A stretch of 64,000 bases of DNA, taken from assembly GCF_000425705.1 (NCBI RefSeq), contig NZ_AUDY01000008.1:806001-870000 (forward strand), in the 5' to 3' direction. The translations under genes and the position numbers were made by a program. Positions 1 through 6,784 of this stretch are shown one piece after another. This stretch comes from Halobacillus kuroshimensis DSM 18393. GTDB lineage: Bacteria > Bacillota > Bacilli > Bacillales > Halobacillaceae. The notes beneath the pieces are model-generated. The model did not search any database. It was not told where the DNA came from and saw nothing but the letters and a program-made list of their open reading frames with translations. Numbering within the stretch: position 1 is the stretch's first letter; every line of letters starts with the position of its first letter.

Positions 1-2
1 TA

Positions 3-122
3 GTAAATGAAGCCGTCCAATACCAGGCCATCCGTATGCTTGAAGATGAGCCTGAGGATATGAATGAGCTTGAACTGCCAGACTTGGAAAAAGCCTGGAG
101 TGCAGTGAGAAGGGAGTCTTAG
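3..122 (+). CDS. C-terminal end of an unidentified protein (partial)
   Basis: The frame is open from the first base of the window and ends with TAG at 120-122. It encodes about 39 residues, acidic and rich in Glu and Leu, with no motif I recognise. Its stop codon overlaps a possible GTG of the next gene (TAGTG), so the two are probably co-transcribed and coupled. In B. subtilis the gene before yneP is tlp, but this tail does not look like Tlp. Function unknown; the fragment is called from frame continuity and the RBS-bearing junction only. Confidence 0.6.
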   Translation, partial: VNEAVQYQAIRMLEDEPEDMNELELPDLEKAWSAVRRES

Positions 123-124
123 TG

Positions 125-550
125 ATGAAAATCGTTGAAACACCAATCCAGGTCAGGTATCAGGAAACCGATATGATGGGGGTCGTCTATCATGCCAATT
201 ATTTGATTTGGTTTGAAATCGGCCGGACCGCTTTTATCGACGGCCTGGGGTTCAGCTATGCGGAAATTGAAAAAGAAGGAGTCGTTTCACCGGTTATTGA
301 CGCACAGGTCAGTTTTAAAAAACCTGTCCGCTACGGAGATGATGTCTGCGTGCGCACATGGGTGGAGTCCTATGACGGTCTCCGGGTATCCTACGGGTAT
401 GAAGTGGTGCACGCGGACGGGTCTACAGCCGTGACCGGGGTCACCAAGCACGTAGTTGTAAAAAGCGGCAGTTTCCGCCCGGTGTCTATCCGAAAAAGCT
501 TTCCTGACTGGCATGAAGCCTATCTTTCAGCAATGGAGACGACAGGCTGA
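125..550 (+). CDS. yneP: Acyl-CoA thioesterase, hot-dog fold (YneP/YbgC type)
   Basis: A 141-residue single hot-dog domain. The N-terminal stretch with RYQETDMMGVVYHANYL is the classic 4-hydroxybenzoyl-CoA thioesterase/YbgC signature, with the catalytic Asp in TDMMG and the following YHANY helix. It should hydrolyse acyl-CoA thioesters in the cytoplasm; the physiological substrate is not evident. Start: a GTG at 122 overlaps the previous stop, but the ATG at 125 sits at better spacing from the AGAAGGGAG ribosome site at 108-117. The stop TGA overlaps the ATG of the next gene (ATGGCG at 550). The order yneP-yneQ-yneR matches B. subtilis. Confidence 0.88.
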   Translation: MKIVETPIQVRYQETDMMGVVYHANYLIWFEIGRTAFIDGLGFSYAEIEKEGVVSPVIDAQVSFKKPVRYGDDVCVRTWVESYDGLRVSYGYEVVHADGSTAVTGVTKHVVVKSGSFRPVSIRKSFPDWHEAYLSAMETTG

Positions 551-861
551 TGGCGTTCGGTGTAAAAAGGGAAGAGCTGCAGGCTTGGAAACGTCAGGTC
601 CAGAATGGGGAAGTCGCTTTTCTTACACATTTCTGGATCGATGATCGTTTTCCAGGCTGTGATACCGTGACAAAAGCCGGATGCAGTAATCTGGATGTTT
701 TAAAGGAATGGGGAAGCTGCTACGACCTTCACCCAGGATGGATCCATCTCGACCCTTATCCTCATTTTGATTTGTTCGGAGATAAACAGTATGAGATTTT
801 AAAAGCGGAAGGCAGATGGGATCATATTGAGCGTTTCGCGCTCAGGAGAAAAGAGACATAA
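550..861 (+). CDS. yneQ: YneQ-like conserved protein of unknown function
   Basis: A 103-residue soluble protein that begins on the last base of the thioesterase gene, so it is translationally coupled to it. I recognise it by position and by segments such as THFWIDDRFP and PHFDLFGDKQ as the B. subtilis YneQ family, for which no activity is established. It has no signal peptide or membrane segment. A strong terminator follows at once, so this is the last gene of the unit. Confidence 0.75.
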   Translation: MAFGVKREELQAWKRQVQNGEVAFLTHFWIDDRFPGCDTVTKAGCSNLDVLKEWGSCYDLHPGWIHLDPYPHFDLFGDKQYEILKAEGRWDHIERFALRRKET

Positions 862-863
862 AT

Positions 864-894
864 AAAGACGCCCCCAAGGGCGTCTTTATTTTTT
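864..894. terminator. Bidirectional rho-independent terminator
   Basis: A 10-bp perfect stem (AAAGACGCCC at 864-873 with GGGCGTCTTT at 878-887) and a 4-base loop. T-rich on the + strand; the stem also overlaps the stop codon of the convergent gene, so it can serve both. Confidence 0.9.
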
Positions 895-1176
895 ATATTC
901 GAAGGAAGGTTCTTCCCATTTTGTATCATATTGAACTTCCAGGGAATGGTCATCAAAATACCAGGCATCATCTGATTCTATAAAGAAGTGAATCCGTCCA
1001 GTTTTTGTTTCGGCGACCGGTTCAGTAGGTTCCTCCAATTTAATTGCGAGGGAAAATCCAGGCTGAAGGCCCCCGGTCCCACCGTACCTGACGTAAAAAC
1101 GGAGATGGGCCTGTTCATCAATATCGAGTTCATTTACGTACCATTCGGCAGCTTCTTCGGTTACAGTTAAATTCAT
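886..1176 (-). CDS. yneR: HesB/IscA-like protein YneR
   Basis: A 96-residue HesB/YneR-type protein. It has the family's central RFYVRYGGTGGLQPGFSLAI segment but lacks the conserved cysteine pattern of true A-type Fe-S carriers; no Cys is present in the sequence. YneR-branch proteins are therefore not expected to carry a cluster, and their role is undefined. It lies convergent to yneQ as in B. subtilis, and its stop codon is inside the shared terminator. Confidence 0.8.
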   Translation of the reverse strand: MNLTVTEEAAEWYVNELDIDEQAHLRFYVRYGGTGGLQPGFSLAIKLEEPTEPVAETKTGRIHFFIESDDAWYFDDHSLEVQYDTKWEEPSFEYKK

Positions 1177-1260
1177 ATCTCAGCTCAACTCCTGTCATTA
1201 AAAATCATCTATATCCTGCTATATCCGTAAAGCGGAGAGGATAAACGTTCCGTCTCCGCT

Positions 1261-1494
1261 TTACTTGTCTGCGTGGTTTTTTTTCAGCGGTACAGGGTCG
1301 AATCCACCTGGATGGAAAGGGTGGCATTTTAAAATCCGCCGGACTGTCAGCCATGTTCCTTTAAAAAAGCCAAACCGGCTGTAAGCCTCAAGTCCGTATG
1401 AGGAGCAGGTAGGCTGAAAACGGCAGCTCGGTGGAAAAAAGGGGCTGATTCCCTTTTGATAAAAACGGATAATGCCGATCATGACCTGTTTCAT
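1261..1494 (-). CDS. yidD: Membrane protein insertion efficiency factor YidD
   Basis: A 77-residue YidD family protein (DUF37) with the diagnostic cysteine-bearing [15 protein letters not shown] motif near residues 24-38 and [13 protein letters not shown] near the C-terminus. YidD proteins are amphipathic, lie at the inner membrane face and assist YidC/Sec-dependent insertion. The start ATG overlaps the folE2 stop as ATGA, with a GGAAG ribosome site inside the folE2 end, so the pair is translationally coupled. Linkage of yidD to folE2 instead of to rpmH-rnpA is unusual for the family. Confidence 0.92.
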   Translation of the reverse strand: MKQVMIGIIRFYQKGISPFFPPSCRFQPTCSSYGLEAYSRFGFFKGTWLTVRRILKCHPFHPGGFDPVPLKKNHADK

Positions 1495-2435
1495 CGTTCT
1501 TCCTGTGTACGCTCCAGCTTCTTGTCGTAGCTCAAGGAAGCCACTGCGTCGTGAAGGTGAATCGATTCCTCATTCCGGCACTGAACTTCAAAGGATTCCA
1601 CAAACGGATATTCATACAGATCGGCGGCTACAAGTCGGACGATATCTTCGACAAATCGAGGATTCTCATAGGCCTGCTCTGTGACCATTTTCTCATCCGG
1701 ACGTTTAAGCACCGGGTGGATTCTGGCACTCGCATTGCTTTCAGCGGCTTCCAGAAGGGCGGCTTTCCAATCGATCTCCTGTTCATTGAAGTCGTCTGTC
1801 AGTTTGACCGTCATCGTCACATTCCCGCGCTGATTGTGCGCACTGTACTCACTGATTTCCTTCGAACATGGGCACAGCGTCGTAATTTTCCCAGTCAGGG
1901 ATACAGTAACATCATGACCGGTTTCCTGATCGTACTCCACCCGGATAGTGGCATCGGCATGATTCATTCCTGTCAGGTCGGAATAAGGACCTTTTCTCTC
2001 AAAGAACCATGGGAAGGTGACTTCCACTTCAGCGTCCGTCTGTTTCAGGCGTCCGGCCAGCTCTTCGGTGAACTGCTTCAATGTTTCAATATCTATCGCA
2101 AAACCTTCGTTGTGATATTTATCAAGCTGTTCAGTGAACCGGCTCATATTCGTTCCTTTACTGCCTTTAGCAATCGAGGAACCAAAGGAAAAGGTACCGA
2201 TAGTCGTTTGAATCTGCGGGGTCATGCTGCTTGGAATACGGATCGGATGCTTCACGTTGGAAATACCGACCATATCAATATCGAATAGAAAATCTTTTCT
2301 TGAATTTTGAAGATCAGCCATCTGATCTTTTTCAACGGGTTTCGTGCGTGGACCTGGATCGACAGACCCGAATAATTTATGTCTTTCTTCTTTAGTAGGC
2401 AGCTGTTTCGTTTGATTTAATTCGGTTTTATTCAT
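1491..2435 (-). CDS. folE2: GTP cyclohydrolase I type 2 (FolE2)
   Basis: A 314-residue GTP cyclohydrolase FolE2 (COG1469). It converts GTP to 7,8-dihydroneopterin triphosphate for folate and queuosine pathways, using metals other than Zn. The signature [18 protein letters not shown] around residues 165-182 contains the metal/catalytic Cys and the conserved Glu, Ser and His. In B. subtilis folE2 is expressed under zinc limitation through Zur. I looked for a Zur box upstream and found none; a SigmaA-type promoter is visible instead (2472-2501). It overlaps yidD by 4 bp. Confidence 0.95.
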   Translation of the reverse strand: MNKTELNQTKQLPTKEERHKLFGSVDPGPRTKPVEKDQMADLQNSRKDFLFDIDMVGISNVKHPIRIPSSMTPQIQTTIGTFSFGSSIAKGSKGTNMSRFTEQLDKYHNEGFAIDIETLKQFTEELAGRLKQTDAEVEVTFPWFFERKGPYSDLTGMNHADATIRVEYDQETGHDVTVSLTGKITTLCPCSKEISEYSAHNQRGNVTMTVKLTDDFNEQEIDWKAALLEAAESNASARIHPVLKRPDEKMVTEQAYENPRFVEDIVRLVAADLYEYPFVESFEVQCRNEESIHLHDAVASLSYDKKLERTQEER

Positions 2436-2471
2436 AGCAAGGACTCCTTTCAGGCCTTCTTTCTATGTCAA

Positions 2472-2501
2472 AGTATACCTTATGTATTTCTTTAATGACA
2501 A
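2472..2501 (-). promoter_or_regulatory. Putative SigmaA promoter of folE2-yidD
   Basis: On the - strand TTGTCA (2496-2501), 18-bp spacer, TATACT (2472-2477), about 40 bp before the start codon. No zinc-box palindrome is seen here. Inference from consensus only. Confidence 0.5.
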
Positions 2502-2550
2502 TGGAATGCTTATGGAAATGTGCCGTCTATCTAGGATGCTTCAATTAAAG

Positions 2551-2577
2551 AAAGCCTATCCTTGGAGGACAGGCTTT
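2551..2577 (-). terminator. Terminator of plsY
   Basis: Stem of 11 bp with one G-T pair (AAAGCCTATCC / GGACAGGCTTT) directly after the plsY stop, followed on the - strand by a T-rich stretch. Confidence 0.8.
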
Positions 2578-2581
2578 CGTG

Positions 2582-3163
2582 TTACATCCACGTGATTTTA
2601 GGTTCTGTCTTATTGATGATTCTTTTAATATTAGAGCGGTGCCGGTAGATGACAAAAATCGTAAAGACAGATATAACCATCGTCAATCCATACTCCTGCA
2701 GAAGAATGGAAGCTGCTATCCCGACAAGGCCGCAAACCATCGAGGAAAGGGATACATATTTGGTTATATATAATAGGATGAAAAACGATAACACAAGTAC
2801 AAGAAACACCAGAGGGTTTACTCCGAGGATCACGCCTCCGGACGTAGCGACGGCCTTCCCTCCCTTGAACCCGGCAAATACGGGATACATATGACCGATC
2901 ACGGCAAAAATACCTATAATAAGCGGGATGACTTCTGCTCCGAGAAAAAATGGAAGAGCGGCTGCCAGCGTCCCTTTTAAAATATCGGCAATGGTAACGA
3001 TCAAGCCGGCTTTTACTCCGAGAACGCGGAACGTATTCGTCCCACCGAGATTTCCGCTTCCATGTTCTCTGATATCTGTGCCATAACCCACTTTTCCAAC
3101 GATCAGTCCTGATGGAATGGAGCCGAGGAGATAGGCGGTAAGGGAATAGAGTAGATATTCCAA
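2582..3163 (-). CDS. plsY: Acyl-phosphate:glycerol-3-phosphate acyltransferase PlsY
   Basis: Integral membrane acyltransferase that transfers an acyl group from acyl-phosphate to glycerol-3-phosphate, the first step of phospholipid synthesis. It shows the PlsY motifs [46 protein letters not shown] and the C-terminal [11 protein letters not shown], with five or more membrane segments. Start: an in-frame ATG lies at 3181, but AAGGAG then falls inside the frame; the TTG at 3163 has correct spacing and gives 193 residues, the same length and N-terminus as B. subtilis PlsY (YneS). Next to parEC in both organisms. Confidence 0.95.
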   Translation of the reverse strand: MEYLLYSLTAYLLGSIPSGLIVGKVGYGTDIREHGSGNLGGTNTFRVLGVKAGLIVTIADILKGTLAAALPFFLGAEVIPLIIGIFAVIGHMYPVFAGFKGGKAVATSGGVILGVNPLVFLVLVLSFFILLYITKYVSLSSMVCGLVGIAASILLQEYGLTMVISVFTIFVIYRHRSNIKRIINKTEPKITWM

Positions 3164-3364
3164 TAAGTTCAACTCCTTCATTACTTTCTTTTATTTTATC
3201 ATGACGACGTTGGAGAAAGAACGGAAAATTCTATCAGCTTCTCTTCCTTCCAAGAACCTCTATGTATGTGACGAAAAGCTGCAATTCAAACGCCGCAACA
3301 TCTTATTATACCAATCAGAAAAGTTGTGACAAGGCTTTTCCACTGCTTTTGTGCGGGAAGGTTG

Positions 3365-3370
3365 TATAAT
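3365..3370 (+). promoter_or_regulatory. Possible -10 box upstream of the osmolyte transporter
   Basis: A perfect TATAAT lies 70 bp before the opuFA start, but the -35 position (ACTGCT at 3342-3347) is poor, which would be compatible with an activated or osmotically controlled promoter. Weak call. Confidence 0.35.
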
Positions 3371-3439
3371 TGCAATAGGTTTCAAGCTGTGTGAAAGTGG
3401 GTAAATAGTACGGTCTTTAGTTTATGAAGGAGGAAATGC

Positions 3440-4507
3440 ATGATAACTTTTACAGATGTGTCCAAAACGTACCCGGATGGGACGGCGGCTTTAAATAATA
3501 TAAATCTCGAGGTGAAAGAAGGAGAACTGCTCACCCTGATTGGTCCGAGTGGATGTGGAAAGACGACGACGATGAAAATGATCAACCGGCTTATTCATCC
3601 AACCGATGGAACGATTACGATACATAATAAGGACATTAAAGAATACAACGTTCATGAACTGCGTTGGAACATCGGCTATGTTCTTCAGGAAATCGCCCTC
3701 TTTCCACACATGACGATTGAGGAGAACATCGCTATTGTACCTGAAATGAAGAAATGGAAGAAAAAAGATGTATCCGCACGAATTGATGAGTTGATGCAGA
3801 TGGTCGGTCTTGACCCTGAGAAACACAGGAAACGTAAACCGAGTGAGCTTTCAGGCGGACAGCAGCAGCGTGTAGGGGTAATTAGAGCATTGGCAGCGGA
3901 TCCGGACATTATTCTCATGGACGAACCGTTCAGTGCCCTTGATCCAATCAGCCGGGAGCAGCTTCAAAAGGATATCCGGAACCTTCAGCAGGAAATTAAA
4001 AAGACCATTGTGTTCGTTACGCACGATATGGATGAAGCCCTGGCCCTGGGAGACCGCGTCTGCCTGATGAAAGAAGGCGGGATTGTCCAGGTGGATACAC
4101 CGCAGAACTTCCTTCTCCACCCGGCGGATGATTTTGTCCGTGATTTTATCGGGGGCAGAAAATCACCATGGCTGACAGCTGTGGATGTTATTATGGACCA
4201 GTCCGGAAGCAGGATTTTCCCTTATCACGATTTCCGACAGGGCCTGATCCCGGACAACGGCGCCTATGTTCTCACCTCTGAAAAAGGAGTGTATCAGACG
4301 GGCGTCACGGACGGCAGGGAAGTCATGCTGCCGGTCCTGACGAACGGAACGGTTCTCCGCGAAGCCGTCTCTGAATTCGAGAAAGGCTCTCACCGGATTC
4401 TTCCTGTGATAAAGGGAGACCAGCTTGTCGGAACCCTTTCTTATAAAGATATCGTTCATTACTTAAAAGAGAAGTCTGATGAGGAACAGGGGGCTGTTCA
4501 ACTGTGA
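3440..4507 (+). CDS. opuFA: Osmoprotectant ABC transporter ATPase (OpuFA-like)
   Basis: A 355-residue ATPase of the quaternary-amine uptake family. Walker A is GPSGCGKTT (near residue 34), the signature is LSGGQQQRVG, Walker B is IILMDEPFSALD, followed by the switch His in VTHD. Beyond residue 240 there is a CBS-type tail (HRILPVIKGDQLVGTLSYKDIV), as in OpuCA/ProV-type subunits where CBS domains sense ionic strength or c-di-AMP. It overlaps the next gene by 4 bp (GTGA). The partner gene's permease-binding protein fusion identifies it as the OpuF type described in Bacillus. Substrates are probably glycine betaine and relatives (inference). Confidence 0.88.
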   Translation: MITFTDVSKTYPDGTAALNNINLEVKEGELLTLIGPSGCGKTTTMKMINRLIHPTDGTITIHNKDIKEYNVHELRWNIGYVLQEIALFPHMTIEENIAIVPEMKKWKKKDVSARIDELMQMVGLDPEKHRKRKPSELSGGQQQRVGVIRALAADPDIILMDEPFSALDPISREQLQKDIRNLQQEIKKTIVFVTHDMDEALALGDRVCLMKEGGIVQVDTPQNFLLHPADDFVRDFIGGRKSPWLTAVDVIMDQSGSRIFPYHDFRQGLIPDNGAYVLTSEKGVYQTGVTDGREVMLPVLTNGTVLREAVSEFEKGSHRILPVIKGDQLVGTLSYKDIVHYLKEKSDEEQGAVQL

Positions 4508-6030
4508 ATGGATTTATTCAGGTTTTTGCAGAACGACAGGACGTACTGTGGGAGAAAGTGTGGGAGCACCTGCAGATCTCTATTATTGCCCTTGTGATCG
4601 CAACATTAATTTCTGTACCGCTCGGCTTGCTGTTAACGAGGAAACTGAATATTGCTGAACCTGTAATCGGGGTGACAGCTGTTCTTCAGACCATTCCAAG
4701 CCTGGCCGTCCTCGCTTTTTTAATTCCATTTTTCGGAATCGGTGAAACGCCCGCCATCATAGCTTTGGCAGCGTATGGACTGCTTCCCATTCTCAGAAAT
4801 ACGTATACAGGAATAAAAGAAGTGGACCCGGCGTTAAAAGAAGCGGCTACAGGGATGGGAATGAGTTCTTTCAGACGGTTATCCCGTGTCGAACTGCCGC
4901 TGGCGATGCCGGTCATCATGGCAGGTATCCGGACATCGATGGTGCTGATTGTCGGTACTACGACCATCGCCGCTCTGATTGGGGCTGGAGGTCTTGGTGA
5001 TTTGATCCTTCTCGGCCTCGACCGTGGCGGCGACGCCAATTTAATTCTGCTGGGAGCCATTCCAGCTGCCCTTCTTGCGATCGTGCTGGATTTAATTCTG
5101 CGTTTGTTTGAACGCACTTCTGCAAAGTCAGGATTCCGTTCCCTCGTCAGCCTGCTGGTCATTGCTGCTCTTATCGCCGTTGGACCGCTGTTGTTCAGCA
5201 GCAAATCGCAGAATGATCTCGTGCTGGGGGCTAAACTCGGGTCCGAACCGGCCATTTTAATCAACATGTACAAACTTCTCATCGAAGAGGAAACCGATCT
5301 TCAGGTTGGATTAAAACCGAACCTTGGGAAAACAGACCTTGTTTTCAGCGCCCTTGAGGAGGGGAGCATTGACATTTATCCTGAATTCACCGGAACAGCC
5401 ATCGTTTCCCTTATGGGAGAGCAGGCTCAAAGTAACAAGGAACAGGAAGTCTACCAACAGGCAGCCCAGGGAATGAGTGAACAATATGACATGGCCTACC
5501 TGGAGCCGATGCAGTTCAATAATACGTATGCCGTCGCAACGACGGAAGAGCTTGCCGGGCAGTATGGACTGGAAAGCATCGGGGACTTAAAACAGGTGGA
5601 AGATCAGATAACAGCCGGTTTCACCCTCGAATTCAATGACCGCCAGGACGGCTATCAGGGAATGAAGGAAGTGTATGATCTTGATCTCGGGGAAGTAAGA
5701 ACGATGGATCCAGGCCTCCGCCAGGGAGCGATCTCCAATGGCGAAGTAGACATCATTGATGCCTATGCAACAGCAGGGTATATGGTGGACTTGAACCTCA
5801 AAGTGCTGGAAGATCCGGAAAATCTGTTTCCTCCTTACCAGGGTGCCCCGCTGATGAGACAGGAAACGCTTGATCAGTATCCGGAAATCGAAGATGCGTT
5901 AAATCAACTGGGTGGTAAGATTACCGGAGATCAAATGCGGGAAATGAATTATGAAGTAGATTTTGAAGACCGTTCACCAGAAACGGTGGCCCGTGAATAT
6001 CTCGTTGAAGAAGGGCTTATCGAAGAATAG
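4504..6030 (+). CDS. opuFB: Osmoprotectant permease fused to its substrate-binding domain (OpuFB-like)
   Basis: A 508-residue fusion. Residues about 1-215 form the permease, with five to six hydrophobic segments and the EAA-type loop KEAATGMGMSSFRRLSRVELPLAMPV; a further hydrophobic segment near 220-235 tethers the rest outside. From about 240 to the end is a periplasmic-binding-protein type 2 domain of the OpuBC/OpuCC family, starting LVLGAKLGSEPAIL and containing DIYPEFTGTA. No separate binding-protein gene is nearby, so one chain supplies both functions. Start is GTG at 4504, overlapping the ATPase stop. Domain order is TMD then SBD. Confidence 0.9.
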   Translation: MNGFIQVFAERQDVLWEKVWEHLQISIIALVIATLISVPLGLLLTRKLNIAEPVIGVTAVLQTIPSLAVLAFLIPFFGIGETPAIIALAAYGLLPILRNTYTGIKEVDPALKEAATGMGMSSFRRLSRVELPLAMPVIMAGIRTSMVLIVGTTTIAALIGAGGLGDLILLGLDRGGDANLILLGAIPAALLAIVLDLILRLFERTSAKSGFRSLVSLLVIAALIAVGPLLFSSKSQNDLVLGAKLGSEPAILINMYKLLIEEETDLQVGLKPNLGKTDLVFSALEEGSIDIYPEFTGTAIVSLMGEQAQSNKEQEVYQQAAQGMSEQYDMAYLEPMQFNNTYAVATTEELAGQYGLESIGDLKQVEDQITAGFTLEFNDRQDGYQGMKEVYDLDLGEVRTMDPGLRQGAISNGEVDIIDAYATAGYMVDLNLKVLEDPENLFPPYQGAPLMRQETLDQYPEIEDALNQLGGKITGDQMREMNYEVDFEDRSPETVAREYLVEEGLIEE

Positions 6031-6041
6031 GAGGAATGGAC

Positions 6042-6455
6042 ATGCCATTTGAAAATCCGTCTCCAGAGGAGATTAAGAATGTATTAAAAGAATCAAAAAC
6101 AATTGCCGTTGTCGGACTATCCGATAAACCCCACCGCACGTCCTACCAGATCAGCGAAGCCATGCAGGCGGCAGGGTACAAAATTATTCCTGTAAACCCG
6201 ACGATAACGGAAGTGCTTGGCGAACCGGCCGCCGCTTCGCTTCAGGAGATCGAGGAGCCGGTGGACATTGTGAATGTGTTCCGCCGATCTGAATACCTGC
6301 CGGGAGTGGCCGAAGAAGCCCGCAGCCTTGGTGCGAAGGCTTTCTGGGCTCAGCAGGGTGTGTATCATGAAGAAGCTTGGGAACACTTGAAAGATACACC
6401 GGCAAAGGTGATTATGGACTTCTGTATCAAGGTTGCGCACAGCTTGTACAGATGA
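6042..6455 (+). CDS. yneT: CoA-binding Rossmann-fold protein YneT
   Basis: A CoA_binding domain protein (succinyl-CoA-synthetase-alpha-like Rossmann fold) of about 137 residues with TIAVVGLSDKPHRTSY near the N-terminus and IPVNPT, matching B. subtilis YneT, which also sits just before parE. Ligand probably CoA; activity unknown. An ATG at 6036 abuts the AGGAGG and has no usable spacing, so the ATG at 6042 is preferred. Confidence 0.88.
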   Translation: MPFENPSPEEIKNVLKESKTIAVVGLSDKPHRTSYQISEAMQAAGYKIIPVNPTITEVLGEPAAASLQEIEEPVDIVNVFRRSEYLPGVAEEARSLGAKAFWAQQGVYHEEAWEHLKDTPAKVIMDFCIKVAHSLYR

Positions 6456-6474
6456 TCAAATAAAGATGAATTTG

Positions 6475-6504
6475 AAAAAATCCCTGTCCTTTCAGGGATT
6501 TTTT
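6475..6504 (+). terminator. Terminator after yneT
   Basis: AAAAAATCCCTG / CAGGGATTTTTT hairpin with a 6-base loop ending in a T6 run. It separates yneT from parE. Confidence 0.92.
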
Positions 6505-6784
6505 CACGTTATCTGGAAGAATTATGTTTGCGAAACGATGTAAAATCGCTACAATATAACAAGCAGTGTTTTTTTGAGAGCGGTTGTATAAACAGCATCC
6601 ATTTCACGAAACGATATAAGCAGGCGTAAGACAGGCAGCAGAATAGAGCGGGAGAAAACCTCTGCTCCACTGCGTGTCTTATAACTGAATCTGCCCGTGT
6701 AAACAGGAAAGTCATTTACACAATCGAACGTTTGTTCTATTATGATAATTAGTTGCTGTGTAAGAGAAAGGAGCCGATTGGAAA
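6505..6784 (+). promoter_or_regulatory. parE leader region: what the 330-bp gene-free stretch holds
   Basis: Between yneT and parE no ORF is credible. The stretch holds two near-identical 13-mers (CGAAACGATGTAA at 6531-6543 and CGAAACGATATAA at 6607-6619), an imperfect hairpin about 6628-6682 (AAGACA...TGTCTT outer stem), and the parE promoter with LexA box listed separately. The function of the 13-mers and hairpin is unknown. Confidence 0.5.
6715..6743 (+). promoter_or_regulatory. parE promoter with a LexA (DinR/SOS) box in the spacer
   Basis: TTTACA at 6715-6720, a 17-bp spacer, and TATTAT at 6738-6743. The spacer contains CGAACGTTTGTTCT at 6725-6738, which fits the Gram-positive LexA consensus CGAAC-N4-GTTCG in all but the last base. 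A LexA dimer here would block RNA polymerase directly. In B. subtilis parEC is reported in the LexA regulon, which supports the reading. Confidence 0.85.

Noticed and set aside
1551-2288. 245-codon open frame on the + strand
   Set aside because: It lies wholly antisense to folE2, whose motifs are unmistakable, and its product is not protein-like in composition. A frame shadow.
4686-5282. 198-codon open frame on the - strand
   Set aside because: Antisense to the opuFB membrane part; Arg/Ser/Pro-rich product without ribosome site.
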